From positions 1-21,916 of the IMG/VR virus record IMGVR_UViG_3300013094_000313: a stretch of DNA of 21,916 bases. The stretch is one strand, 5' to 3'. Below, piece after piece: positions 1 through 8,124 of this stretch. The position numbers were made by a program, and so were the translations under genes. Position 1 is the first letter of the stretch. The number at the start of each line of letters is the position of its first letter. The notes beneath the pieces are model-generated. The model did no database searches and had not been told where the DNA came from. It saw nothing but the letters and a program-made list of their open reading frames with translations. This DNA comes from a virus.

Positions 1-1
1 G

Positions 2-505
2 TTCAGCCTCCCTTACCTCTACACCGACTACGTTCTGCAATACTTCAACGGCATCTGGTACACCCTCGTCGGCCCCTTCAACGGCATCACAGGAAGCGGC
101 GCGTCAGTGTTCGCCACCAGCCCCACGCTCACCACGCCTACTCTTGGTGTTGCTACGGCCACCAGCGTCACGTCAAACGTGCTGGCCCCCAGCGTTGGCT
201 CGGTAACTGTTTCTTCGCAGGCGGCCACTGTCACGCCATCATCGTACACCTCAACCAAGGTAACGAACAACGCCGCTTTGTCTGTAACGATTACCATGTC
301 GACCACAAGTGCTGTTGATGGCATGCAATCAATCGTTCGCTTCTATGACTACTCCGCCTCTTCCGTGACGTTGTCTTTCAACAACACAGAAAACTCGACT
401 GTTTCCGTGCCGACTTCGTCCAACGGTTCAACAACGCTTCCGCTTACCATTGGCTTTATCTACAACGGTGCCACATCTAAGTGGCGTTGTGTGGCGGTGG
501 CGTAA
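2..505 (+). CDS. Tail fibre-like structural protein, C-terminal part (5' truncated)
   Basis: The frame is open from the window edge to a TAA at 503-505, so the true start lies outside. About 167 residues are visible. The stretch after GSGASVFATSPTLTTPTLG resembles the linker common in phage tail-fibre and tail-collar proteins (repeating S/T-P-T-L-T-x-P-T-x-G). The rest is rich in Ser, Thr, Val and Asn and has no charged clusters, as in beta-structured fibre domains. It overlaps the next gene by one base (TAATG), which suggests translational coupling. Role as a receptor-binding or distal tail component is inferred from composition and position among structural genes. Confidence 0.7.
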   Translation, partial: FSLPYLYTDYVLQYFNGIWYTLVGPFNGITGSGASVFATSPTLTTPTLGVATATSVTSNVLAPSVGSVTVSSQAATVTPSSYTSTKVTNNAALSVTITMSTTSAVDGMQSIVRFYDYSASSVTLSFNNTENSTVSVPTSSNGSTTLPLTIGFIYNGATSKWRCVAVA

Positions 506-1185
506 TGGCTATCACCGGGGCTTACGGTACCAACAACGGTGGAATTACCACGTCTATTTCTTTGCCACGCATCTCTGTGGATGGCGACCTCATCGTCATT
601 GCACTTGGTTCGGGTAACGCAAACTGGACCACTGTAACCGCAAGCGGTGCTGGCGCAACGTGGTATACCTTTGGTACCAACTCTGGTGGCGCCGCTCAGG
701 GTAACTGGTTTGCCATTGGCGTCAATGCTGGAGCAGGCTATCTGTCGAGCGCGGTGACGCTGAGCAGCAACCCTTCGACCACTGCGGGTAGTTACTCAAT
801 TGCCATGTTCTCCGGCTGCTCAAAGTCATTTGTTCCAACCGCAGCCTTCGGTCCATTGACGAACACGACATTTGGTTCAACGGTTACGGCAACGGGTCTT
901 TCATGGTCATCCGGCGAATTGCTGTTGGCGGTTGGTGAAGCCTATACCTGGGCGTCGACAACGCCGACCGGAACCTGGGCTGGCGCTTCAGACACGTTTA
1001 TTGGGTCATCCATTGTGAACTCTCGCGCTCCTTTTATTAACTATCAGATTGCCTCATCATCAGGAAGCAGCGCAACATACGTCAGCCCTGCATCAGCCAG
1101 TGGCTACGGAGTCGGTACGGTCTACGGATTTATCATCCCCGCTGCTGCCACTGCTGGCGGCAACATGCTTCTAGCGATGAACTAA
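505..1185 (+). CDS. Putative phage structural/adhesin-like protein
   Basis: 226 residues, low in charge and rich in Gly, Ser, Thr and Ala, with a regular pattern suggesting a beta-sandwich. I do not recognise a specific family. An in-frame GTG lies at 481, but the ATG at 505 overlaps the upstream stop by one base (TAATG) and is the better start. The gene sits between a tail-fibre-like fragment and another structural gene, so a virion or tail-tip surface role is plausible. No catalytic motif, signal peptide or membrane segment is visible. Confidence 0.7.
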   Translation: MAITGAYGTNNGGITTSISLPRISVDGDLIVIALGSGNANWTTVTASGAGATWYTFGTNSGGAAQGNWFAIGVNAGAGYLSSAVTLSSNPSTTAGSYSIAMFSGCSKSFVPTAAFGPLTNTTFGSTVTATGLSWSSGELLLAVGEAYTWASTTPTGTWAGASDTFIGSSIVNSRAPFINYQIASSSGSSATYVSPASASGYGVGTVYGFIIPAAATAGGNMLLAMN

Positions 1186-1201
1186 CAGGTAAAGGAAACT
1201 C

Positions 1202-2470
1202 ATGCCATCCATCATTACAGTAGGCGGTTCAGCCAGTACGTCGACAACGGGCGCAACGTTTGGCGACATGATTGAAAAGGTGTACCGTCGCACCATGGGC
1301 GGTATCCGTGAGCGTACGGTCCTGGCCAGTAGTTCCGGAAGCGGCGTTGCCATCCTGCCAACCGACAGCACGGTTCTGCTTACCGGTTCGCAGACGAGCG
1401 GTATCCAGCCTGGCGTTATCCTTGCCATCGACCTCGAACTGATGCTGGTCCTGTCTTGGGTGTCTGGAACCGGCATTGCCACCGTCGAGCGTGGCTACAT
1501 GGGTTCAACCGCGAACTCGCACAACAACAACACCGTTACCTACATCAATCCTCGCTACTCGCGCTACGACATTGGTGTGGCCATCAACGATGACTTGCGT
1601 TCGCTTTCGTCTCCGACCAACGGCTTGTTCCGTGTGGGTGTGGCCGAACTGACGTACAACCCCGTGTTCGCCGGTTACGACCTTGGCGCCCTGCCCGCCA
1701 ACTTCACCGACATCCTTGAGGTTCGTTACCGCATCGCACCGCCCTACCGTACGTTCCCACCGATTCGCCGCTGGAAGGTCATTCGTTGGAACTCAGGCAA
1801 CACCGACCCATCGTTCCCCTCGGGTCTCGGCTTGGTTCTGTACGAATCGGGATGGCCAGGCTTGCCGATCTACGTGACCTACTCGGCTCCGTTCATCAAG
1901 ATGGTCGACACCACGGACTCGTTCATCAACACGCCTGGCACCAACGACGAGGCGCCACCCTACAACGGCTACGAGAACACGGTGGCCTACACCTTCACCG
2001 GTAACGTCACGGCTGGTAGCACGTTGGTGTCGAACGTGTCGGCAACCACGGTTGCTGAGTTGAGCCCAGGTATGCCAGTAGCCGACAGCACGGGCGTGAA
2101 TACTTACATCCCGAACAACGCCACTATCTACTCGATTCCCTCATCGAGCGGTACGACATTCTACATGACCCAGCCCGCCTCGGTGACGGCTACCGGCATC
2201 ACGCTTCAAGCCGCAACGCCGACAACCATTCCCAACATGGTGCCGACGATGCTCGACCTGCCGGCCCTAGGTGCCGAGATTGACTTGACCATTCCACGAG
2301 AAATCAGCCGTAACTTCATGGAGTCACAGCCTGACCCGCGTAAGGCTCAGGAAGTTGCTCCAGGTGCCGTGGCTGGATCAGTCAATGCACTTATCATGCG
2401 TCGCGCCCAGCGCATTTCTGAAGAAGCCGACCGACTCCAGCGTCAGTACACGAGGGTCAGCCCACTCTAA
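1202..2470 (+). CDS. Putative phage structural protein with an inserted beta domain
   Basis: 422 residues, preceded by a good ribosome site (AAAGGAAA, about 5 bases upstream of ATG). The N-terminal 250 residues and the C-terminal 80 residues look like a conserved virion component. The C-terminus is helical and charged, around ALIMRRAQRISEEADRLQRQ. Between about residues 266 and 336 is a separate Gly/Ser/Thr-rich segment (TGNVTAGSTLVSNVS, then SPGMPVAD, then YMTQPASVTATGITLQA). It follows the pattern of small Ig-like or decoration domains found inserted in many phage structural proteins. The gene ends in TAATG overlapping the next gene. A neck, tail or adaptor role is inferred from context only. 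Confidence 0.65.
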   Translation: MPSIITVGGSASTSTTGATFGDMIEKVYRRTMGGIRERTVLASSSGSGVAILPTDSTVLLTGSQTSGIQPGVILAIDLELMLVLSWVSGTGIATVERGYMGSTANSHNNNTVTYINPRYSRYDIGVAINDDLRSLSSPTNGLFRVGVAELTYNPVFAGYDLGALPANFTDILEVRYRIAPPYRTFPPIRRWKVIRWNSGNTDPSFPSGLGLVLYESGWPGLPIYVTYSAPFIKMVDTTDSFINTPGTNDEAPPYNGYENTVAYTFTGNVTAGSTLVSNVSATTVAELSPGMPVADSTGVNTYIPNNATIYSIPSSSGTTFYMTQPASVTATGITLQAATPTTIPNMVPTMLDLPALGAEIDLTIPREISRNFMESQPDPRKAQEVAPGAVAGSVNALIMRRAQRISEEADRLQRQYTRVSPL

Positions 2471-5181
2471 TGACCATCAACTACACGCCGACCACAGGGC
2501 TTGCGGGCCTACAGGGATACAGCATTTCCATCACGGACACCTCTGGCGTTCCCTACCCAGACGGCACCGGAACGTATGCACCGCAGACGCGCACGTTCCC
2601 AGTAGACACCTCGTTTGAGCCGTATCGACGTGAGGCTTTCCGTCACCGCTCTATTCCTGCCCAGCGTGAAGCAGTCCAGATGACGAACGTGATGGGTGAA
2701 GGCACGGTCAACACTGAGGGTCTGTGGCGTCGAGAGCAGCGCGAGTGGTCAATGGGTGCGGGCCAGCAATACCTTGACCACCGTGACGGTGATAGCGACA
2801 TGCGCTTCTATGCAAGCAAGGGCATCGACGTTTTCAGTTACCCCGCGCAGGCCACGCTCCTGCCGGACACCTACAAGGTTCTGGCTAGCACCGCGTCCAA
2901 TGTTCAGGTTGTAACTTGCAACGGCTATGTCGTTATGGGTGGAAGTTCTGGCGGCACGGTGTCGGTGTATTACTTCAACGGCAATACCTCCATCGGCACG
3001 GCGTGGACGCAATCAGGTGTGCTCCCTATCTCGTTTGGAACAACCTACGGCGGCACCGCACCAACGGTTATGCACGACATGGCCGCATCTCCTACCTACG
3101 TTTGGCTGGCAACGGACACGGGTATCTGGTTCGCCCAGCCTGGTGTTAGTTCGTTCCAGTTGTTTGCTTCCGGCTCTTACGGCATGGTGGCGTGGGCCAA
3201 CGACCAGTTGATTGCTGGTGGCTACGGCTCAACCTCGAACCAACTGTATGCTTTCCAGCCCCGCTCGGCAACCACCGCACCCATCTACGGCTCTGGATTC
3301 AGCGTTACCGTCACTGCGGAAAACATTGGTCAGATTGCCAACGGCTCCGGTGGTCACGGTTCATCGGGAACGTTTGTCTATATGACTAATCCTTCCACTG
3401 AATTTGTCGTAGGTCAAAGCATCACCATTGCTGATACGCAGGCGCAGGCGCAGGCCACCAGCCTTTCATTGTCCGGAACCACGCTTACCGCTACCTGCAC
3501 CAGTGGAACGTACTGCGGTTTTCAAGTTGGCAACACCATCACCGTTGAGATGAACTTCTCCGGCACCTACAAGGCCGAGACAGTAACCGTGTCGGCTGTA
3601 GGTGGTAGTGGTAATACGTTCTCTTGGGTCACAAAAAGCCTTGCATCAACCACTGGGTTTACAAGCCTTATTGCCAAGTCCACCAGCAGTCTGTTCAACA
3701 ACACATGGACTATTGGCGCAATCAGCGGCAATGAAATCACCATTGTCGATAACAACGGCCTAACGCTGACTCCATCAACCTACGGCACTTTTGCGGTCGG
3801 CGGAAGCATGGGTAACAATTCTGTGAGCGACCTGTTGTTTAGTCACCCTGACCCCAGTTGGGTGTGGTCTGACGCAGTAGGCGGAGAGACACAAGTGTAC
3901 TTTGCTGGCTACTCCAGTCACACGGTGAGCGGCACCACGACCAACGGCAACGGGTGCATCTACCGCTCCGACCTGCTTGGCTCCAGCACCACATCACCCT
4001 CAAACGTGGCTACGGTATCAACGTCGACAGTGGCTCAGCCGTTCCAGTTGGTTTCCCCGGTTCAGGCACTTCCAATGTCGCCAGACGAATACCCCACGGC
4101 AATTCAATCCTACCTCAACTTCATCTTCATTGGCACCAACCGCGGCATCCGCATGGCGCAGACGTTGAGTGTGTACGACCCCACCGCTACGGCAACGGGC
4201 GACCTCAAGAGTGGTCCGTTGATTCCTAACATCTTGCAGCCGCTCACCTCGCCGGTCACGGCAATCATTGGTGACGGTCGCTTCGTTTGGTTCGCTTGGA
4301 ACAACTACGACACCAGCAGCACCGGTCTTGGCAAGTTAGACCTCTCCACGTTCATCAACCAAGACGAACTGGCACCGGTCTACACCTCCGACCTTATGGT
4401 CACTGGCCAGGGCACCGTCAATTCTTTGGCGTGGAATCCATCAACAAACTTGCCACTCATCGCAGTCGGCGGCCTCGGCGTCTACCAGCCCTACGCCAAG
4501 AACGTCAATGGTGTAATCAGCGCAACCAAGTATGTTTCGAGCGGAACGCTTACTACGTCAATCTTTGACTACGGCATCCCTGACCAGAAGGCGCCGGTCT
4601 ATTTTGAGTACGGTGGCTCGACCAACTACGGGTCAAGTATTCAGGCCAACGTCATCTGCGAACCGCTGGACTCGTTTGCCCTGACGCTACCCATCTCATC
4701 CTTCACTTCACCGACCGCCATTGGTACGGCCACCAAGGAATACCCAATGCCTACGGTGGGCAGTGTCTCCAACCCGAAGTCATCGCAGTTCCAAGTGGTG
4801 ATGACGCTGAGCGCCGGTACGCATACCACCACCAACGACACCTCGCCGGTCATGTACCGCTGGACACTCAAGGCGTTCCCGAACGTGGTGTCTGGTACGC
4901 AGATAAGCGTTGTCTTGCAACTTTTCTCGGTCGACGTTGTTGATGGGCAAGAAGTTTACATGGACCCCTACGACAATTTCTATTGGCTAGAGTCGCTACG
5001 CCAAGCACAGAACATTGTGATTTACCAAGAAGGGCCACTCAGCGCAAGCATCTCAGTCATTGAGTCGCTGGACTGGATTCCCCACAAGCGTCGAGACAAC
5101 TACGAAAACGGGTACGAAGGCGACATTGTTGTCGACATCAAGACCCTTGGACCTTACTCATACACCAAACCATCAACCTAA
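2470..5181 (+). CDS. Large structural protein, probable minor tail or baseplate component
   Basis: 903 residues, the largest product in the window; its ATG overlaps the upstream stop by one base. The first 140 residues are charged and aromatic, with a YRREAFRHRSIPAQRE segment. Repeated short strands follow, in which an aromatic-rich strand is followed by a turn (YVWLATDTGIWFAQPG, FIFIGTNRGIRMAQ, FVWFAWNNYDTSSTG). This spacing suggests a beta-propeller-like fold. A Ser/Thr-rich section near residues 275-450 looks like one or more inserted beta domains. The C-terminus (about 780-903) contains LESLRQAQNIVIYQEGPLSA and looks like a conserved tail-protein end. Position directly before the endolysin fits a distal tail role. 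The exact function cannot be read from sequence. Confidence 0.65.
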   Translation: MTINYTPTTGLAGLQGYSISITDTSGVPYPDGTGTYAPQTRTFPVDTSFEPYRREAFRHRSIPAQREAVQMTNVMGEGTVNTEGLWRREQREWSMGAGQQYLDHRDGDSDMRFYASKGIDVFSYPAQATLLPDTYKVLASTASNVQVVTCNGYVVMGGSSGGTVSVYYFNGNTSIGTAWTQSGVLPISFGTTYGGTAPTVMHDMAASPTYVWLATDTGIWFAQPGVSSFQLFASGSYGMVAWANDQLIAGGYGSTSNQLYAFQPRSATTAPIYGSGFSVTVTAENIGQIANGSGGHGSSGTFVYMTNPSTEFVVGQSITIADTQAQAQATSLSLSGTTLTATCTSGTYCGFQVGNTITVEMNFSGTYKAETVTVSAVGGSGNTFSWVTKSLASTTGFTSLIAKSTSSLFNNTWTIGAISGNEITIVDNNGLTLTPSTYGTFAVGGSMGNNSVSDLLFSHPDPSWVWSDAVGGETQVYFAGYSSHTVSGTTTNGNGCIYRSDLLGSSTTSPSNVATVSTSTVAQPFQLVSPVQALPMSPDEYPTAIQSYLNFIFIGTNRGIRMAQTLSVYDPTATATGDLKSGPLIPNILQPLTSPVTAIIGDGRFVWFAWNNYDTSSTGLGKLDLSTFINQDELAPVYTSDLMVTGQGTVNSLAWNPSTNLPLIAVGGLGVYQPYAKNVNGVISATKYVSSGTLTTSIFDYGIPDQKAPVYFEYGGSTNYGSSIQANVICEPLDSFALTLPISSFTSPTAIGTATKEYPMPTVGSVSNPKSSQFQVVMTLSAGTHTTTNDTSPVMYRWTLKAFPNVVSGTQISVVLQLFSVDVVDGQEVYMDPYDNFYWLESLRQAQNIVIYQEGPLSASISVIESLDWIPHKRRDNYENGYEGDIVVDIKTLGPYSYTKPST

Positions 5182-5190
5182 AGGAAAAAC

Positions 5191-5667
5191 ATGACAGATA
5201 CCCGTAATGCAATCGTTGCCTGGGCTAAATGGGCCGTGGCGAATAAGCAGCACTTCAACTATTCAGAGGCAGGCAACCGCGCCGAAGCCATTGGCGTGTA
5301 CCCGCCGAAGTTCCCCCTGTTCATGGACTGCTCCATGTTCGTGACGTGGTGCTACTGGGTTGCTGGCTGCGCCACTGACCCCACCAACAAGGCAGGCTTT
5401 GCTACGCACGAAGGCTACACCGGCACCGAGTTGTCGACCGGCACCGAGATTCCGCTCGCTCAGGTTCAGCCCGGTGACGCCATCGTCTACGGCCCCGGCG
5501 TGGGCTGGCACACGGCCCTTGTCGTGGAGGCAGGCCCAGACCCACTGACCGTCAGCATGGGACAGCAGGGCGACCCTTCGTTCGTTCGTGTCTCGCAGGA
5601 CGGACGCCAGCCCCAGCGTTACCTTCGCTTCAACACCCAAGGCACGCCACGCCTTCCGCAGTCATGA
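5191..5667 (+). CDS. Endolysin, NlpC/P60-like peptidoglycan hydrolase
   Basis: 158 residues with a strong ribosome site (AAAGGAAAA) before ATG. The papain-like catalytic Cys is C47 in DCSMFVTW, matching the NlpC/P60 motif DCSxFV. The catalytic His is H107 in GWHTALVV, preceded by PGDAIVYGP (94-102), the usual strand before the His. No signal peptide or separate cell-wall-binding domain is visible, so export probably depends on a holin. Two membrane-protein genes follow directly. Cleavage of peptidoglycan peptide stems is the family role. It could instead be a tail-associated hydrolase, but its small size and lysis-type neighbours favour endolysin. Confidence 0.85.
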   Translation: MTDTRNAIVAWAKWAVANKQHFNYSEAGNRAEAIGVYPPKFPLFMDCSMFVTWCYWVAGCATDPTNKAGFATHEGYTGTELSTGTEIPLAQVQPGDAIVYGPGVGWHTALVVEAGPDPLTVSMGQQGDPSFVRVSQDGRQPQRYLRFNTQGTPRLPQS

Positions 5668-5927
5668 TGGCGTCGGTATTCACCTCAGCGAACTTCTGGT
5701 ACATCACCGAAGCAGTCGTTGTGGTGGCAGGCGCAGTCGTCGGTGTCTGGCGTGTAGTCCACAATGCCCTTGCCCGATCGGTCACAGAACGCCTGCACGA
5801 ACTACAGGCAGAGCTGCGACCCAATCACGGCTCATCTATGCGTGATGCCATTGACCGCATTGAGCGCAACATTGACGAAGTAAAACTGGAACTTGCCCGA
5901 CACCTAGGCGCACACGAAGGATTGTAA
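5664..5927 (+). CDS. Holin candidate, one membrane segment plus coiled coil
   Basis: 87 residues. The ATG overlaps the endolysin stop (ATGA), so translation is probably coupled. Residues about 12-32 (YITEAVVVVAGAVVGVWRVV) form one hydrophobic membrane segment. Residues 38-80 are charged and helical with heptad-like spacing (LHELQAEL, then AIDRIERNIDEVKLELARHL), suggesting a cytoplasmic coiled coil. This layout, directly after an endolysin, fits a single-span holin or holin partner. No family match was tested. Confidence 0.7.
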   Translation: MMASVFTSANFWYITEAVVVVAGAVVGVWRVVHNALARSVTERLHELQAELRPNHGSSMRDAIDRIERNIDEVKLELARHLGAHEGL

Positions 5928-6295
5928 TGAAGCGTTGGAAGCACCCGATTACGGGTGAGAACATCACGTTAGGAGAACACCTCTCTTGGACAGCACAGAA
6001 CGCGATTCGTCGCTGGGAGTTTGTGGGCGCCGTGACGCTTGCTACGGTGGTTTGCTGGGGCATCAACACGGCGGGTGTACTGGAGTGGTGGAACTACACG
6101 GCTTCGTACATGGCGGTTCTGATTGAACTGGTCGTGGGCATTGCCATGTACCAGCAGACCAAGGCCGACGCCAAGGTCATCCGCAAAATCCTTGCCATGG
6201 AGACGCACCAATTTGCCGAACTCAAGGACCTGATTGCTAAGGTCGAAGAAGACCTAGAGGCCTACCACGAAGGAGATGGAGATGAAGCCCGGTGA
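5927..6295 (+). CDS. Small two-span membrane protein, second holin candidate
   Basis: 122 residues; the ATG overlaps the upstream stop by one base (TAATG). There are two hydrophobic segments, at about 32-50 (FVGAVTLATVVCWGINTAG) and 58-76 (TASYMAVLIELVVGIAMYQ). A charged helical tail follows (about 80-122) with Glu/Lys-rich heptads. Topology with a short basic N-terminus and an acidic C-terminus is compatible with a class II holin. It overlaps the next hydrolase gene by 14 bases. Paired membrane proteins after an endolysin are common in actinophages; which one makes the hole cannot be decided here. Confidence 0.65.
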   Translation: MKRWKHPITGENITLGEHLSWTAQNAIRRWEFVGAVTLATVVCWGINTAGVLEWWNYTASYMAVLIELVVGIAMYQQTKADAKVIRKILAMETHQFAELKDLIAKVEEDLEAYHEGDGDEAR

Positions 6296-6776
6296 TTTGG
6301 TACTTTGTCACTCGACAGGAATACTCGGACGTGCCATTCGGGTCGCTGAACGTCGCCTCCAAGACAGTCGGTTCTCAAAATGGAACCACATTGCGATTCT
6401 TGACCGACAAGTGGATGGCCAATGGTATGTTATTCAAGCCGAAGCCAAAGGCGTAACGAACGACAAGACATTGTCCTCGGTGGCCCCAGGTGGCCGATAC
6501 GAGGTCATTCCGCTTCCCATTCAGGCCGACCGCATGAAATTGCTGACGTTTGCTCGCGCCCAGGTGGGGGACAAGTACTCGTGGCTGTCCATTTTCTCAT
6601 GCGCATTTGACATGTGGTTGCCAAATGCTATCTGTCTTCGGCATGGCAGCACATGGATTTGCTCTGGCCTTGCTGCCGCCGCTTTGTGGTTTGCTGGGTA
6701 CGAGCCTCTTATGCGGTTGAACGACGTTTATACCTGCACGCCTGCGGAAATTGCACAGGTTTGCACTAGCGTGTGA
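6282..6776 (+). CDS. Permuted papain-fold (YiiX/YaeF-like) hydrolase
   Basis: 164 residues from ATG 6282. An earlier in-frame ATG at 6276 is rejected because AGGAG (6271-6275) touches it, whereas it sits six bases before 6282. The protein opens with KPGDLVLCHSTG, then has KWNHIAIL (H36), QAEAKG (E54) and WICSGLAA (C127). This His-before-Cys order is that of circularly permuted NlpC/P60 proteins of the YiiX/YebB group, reported to act on amide or acyl bonds in cell-envelope or lipid substrates. It overlaps the membrane-protein gene upstream, so it probably belongs to the lysis or envelope-modification cassette. No signal peptide is seen. The substrate is unknown. Confidence 0.7.
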   Translation: MKPGDLVLCHSTGILGRAIRVAERRLQDSRFSKWNHIAILDRQVDGQWYVIQAEAKGVTNDKTLSSVAPGGRYEVIPLPIQADRMKLLTFARAQVGDKYSWLSIFSCAFDMWLPNAICLRHGSTWICSGLAAAALWFAGYEPLMRLNDVYTCTPAEIAQVCTSV

Positions 6777-6806
6777 TAGGCTAAGCAGGACCAAGGAGGT
6801 CTTGCC

Positions 6807-7640
6807 TTGCTTCCTAAGCCAACCGTTCATGTCGTAATCCCCGACACGCAGGCCAAGCCTGGTGCGCCGACCGACCATCTTCTCTGGATCGGTCAGTACA
6901 TTGTCGACCATTTCCGCGACCAACCCATCAAGATTATCCACCTTGGTGACCACTGGGACATGCCTTCGCTTTCGCTTTACGACAAGGGGAAGAAGGCCAT
7001 GGAGGGCCGACGCTTTCTTGAGGACATCAAGGCAGGCAACGACGCATTTGTTGTGTTGAATCAACCTTTGATCGACCTCAACAAAGTACGCAAGCAAACC
7101 AAGCACGCAGGCTGGCACCCCGAACGCTACATCTTGCGAGGCAACCACGAGGACCGCATCAACCGTGCCGTGTCTGCCGACGCCCAGTTGGAAGGCGTGG
7201 TGGGCGATTTCCAGTTCAATGACGTGGAGTTGGGCTGGCGCCCTGTACCCTTCCTCGACATTCTTTGGCTCGACGGCGTGGCCTATTCGCACTACTTTTA
7301 TAACCCCATGACGGGCAAGCCTTTTGGAGGAACCATTGACTCGCGACTCAAGACCATTGGGCACTCGTTCTCGATGGGCCACCAGCAGACGCTCGGGTAC
7401 TCTTTACGCTTTGTCGCAGGCAAGTCGCAACACGGATTGGTTGCGGGAGCGTGCTATCTACACGATGAGGATTACAAGGGGCCGCAGGGAAACGCCCACT
7501 TCCGAGGCATCGTCGTTAAGCACGAAGTCGAAGGTGGCGCGTACTGTCCAATGTTTATCTCTCTTGATTATTTGTGTCGCCGTTATGAAGGAATGCGCTT
7601 AGAAACCTTCATGAAAAAAAAATACAACGTCTCGATTTGA
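6807..7640 (+). CDS. Calcineurin-like metallophosphoesterase
   Basis: 277 residues. The start is TTG, chosen because a perfect Shine-Dalgarno sequence (AAGGAGGT, 6793-6800) lies six bases upstream. Metal-binding motifs are in order: IPDTQ (residues 11-15), LGDHWD (46-51), RGNHED (111-116), SHYF with H162, and GHS/GHQQ (185-194). The first motif has Gln where most family members have His (D-x-H). Phage relatives are thought to hydrolyse nucleotides, cyclic nucleotides or nucleic-acid 3' or 5' phosphates; the substrate here is unknown. It begins the replication-side gene block after the lysis cassette. Confidence 0.85.
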   Translation: MLPKPTVHVVIPDTQAKPGAPTDHLLWIGQYIVDHFRDQPIKIIHLGDHWDMPSLSLYDKGKKAMEGRRFLEDIKAGNDAFVVLNQPLIDLNKVRKQTKHAGWHPERYILRGNHEDRINRAVSADAQLEGVVGDFQFNDVELGWRPVPFLDILWLDGVAYSHYFYNPMTGKPFGGTIDSRLKTIGHSFSMGHQQTLGYSLRFVAGKSQHGLVAGACYLHDEDYKGPQGNAHFRGIVVKHEVEGGAYCPMFISLDYLCRRYEGMRLETFMKKKYNVSI

Positions 7641-7665
7641 CAATGTCACAAGCCACCTGTATTGT
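7637..7665 (+). promoter_or_regulatory. Promoter for the first WhiB gene
   Basis: TTGACA (7637-7642), a 17-base spacer and TATTGT (7660-7665). Transcription would begin about 7-8 bases downstream, at or next to the A of the ATG at 7673, giving a leaderless mRNA. The -35 box overlaps the stop codon of the metallophosphoesterase gene. Confidence 0.65.
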
Positions 7666-7672
7666 GGCCGTC

Positions 7673-7939
7673 ATGACATACACAAACTGGAAGAAGAAAG
7701 CCCAGTGCCGTGGGGTCGACACCGCCATTTTTATGCCGGACGACACCGACACTTTGGCTGGTAGCCGCAAGCGGTTAGCCCTAACGTATTGCAACGCATG
7801 CCCTGTTCGACAGGAATGCCTTGATTACGCCATTGAAAACAACATCACGGTTGGCATCTATGGAGGGACGACCAATCTTGATCGCCGTCGCTACAAGAAG
7901 CGCATGAAGAACAGCGGCGGACAGGCTGAAAATGTTTAG
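7673..7939 (+). CDS. WhiB-family iron-sulfur transcription factor
   Basis: 88 residues from ATG 7673. Four cysteines in the WhiB pattern are C12 (AQCRG), C40, C43 (YCNACP) and C49 (QECLDYA). They are followed by the GIYGG turn (61-65, usual G-[VI]-[WY]-G-G) and a basic tail (RRRYKKRMK). WhiB proteins bind a 4Fe-4S cluster and act with the primary sigma factor; they are confined to Actinobacteria and their phages. Upstream in-frame starts at 7637 (TTG) and 7643 are less likely: there is no ribosome site, and the promoter boxes lie across them. It overlaps the next small gene by 8 bases. Confidence 0.9.
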   Translation: MTYTNWKKKAQCRGVDTAIFMPDDTDTLAGSRKRLALTYCNACPVRQECLDYAIENNITVGIYGGTTNLDRRRYKKRMKNSGGQAENV

Positions 7940-8105
7940 TCTTGAACTGACCGCAGACCAGTACGTGACGATGGTTGTTGCGCTGGCATTTATCGAAGTA
8001 AAGCACGAAGACTGGCAACTCGGCAAAGAATGCGGCGCCCTGCTCGAAGAAATTGAGCGCCAAGCCGGTTTGACAGGCACCGTGTCCAAGCAGTACAATC
8101 AATAA
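7932..8105 (+). CDS. Small hypothetical protein (57 aa)
   Basis: An ATG at 7932 inside the end of the WhiB gene opens a frame ending at TAA 8103-8105. The product begins MFSLELTADQYVTMVVAL and continues with a helical, acidic segment (VKHEDWQLGKECGALLEEIE). It probably forms two helices. GCTGAA upstream is not a clear ribosome site, so coupling to WhiB is likely. I do not recognise the family. The frame fills the gap between WhiB and the next promoter, which supports it as real. Confidence 0.55.
   Translation: MFSLELTADQYVTMVVALAFIEVKHEDWQLGKECGALLEEIERQAGLTGTVSKQYNQ
8070..8099 (+). promoter_or_regulatory. Promoter for the recombination gene block
   Basis: TTGACA (8070-8075), an 18-base spacer and TACAAT (8094-8099). 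It lies in the end of the 57-residue gene and about 25 bases upstream of the GTG at 8125, leaving room for a short leader with an AAAGGAG ribosome site. Confidence 0.65.
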
Positions 8106-8124
8106 CCTACAAAAAGGAGTTAGT

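Noticed and set aside
481-505. GTG start at 481 for the second structural gene
   Set aside because: The ATG at 505 overlaps the preceding stop codon, the usual pattern in this phage, and the extra eight residues are unlike a conserved N-terminus.
6597-7382. A 261-codon minus-strand frame
   Set aside because: It lies antisense to the metallophosphoesterase gene, whose motifs are unmistakable, and shows no recognisable motif of its own.
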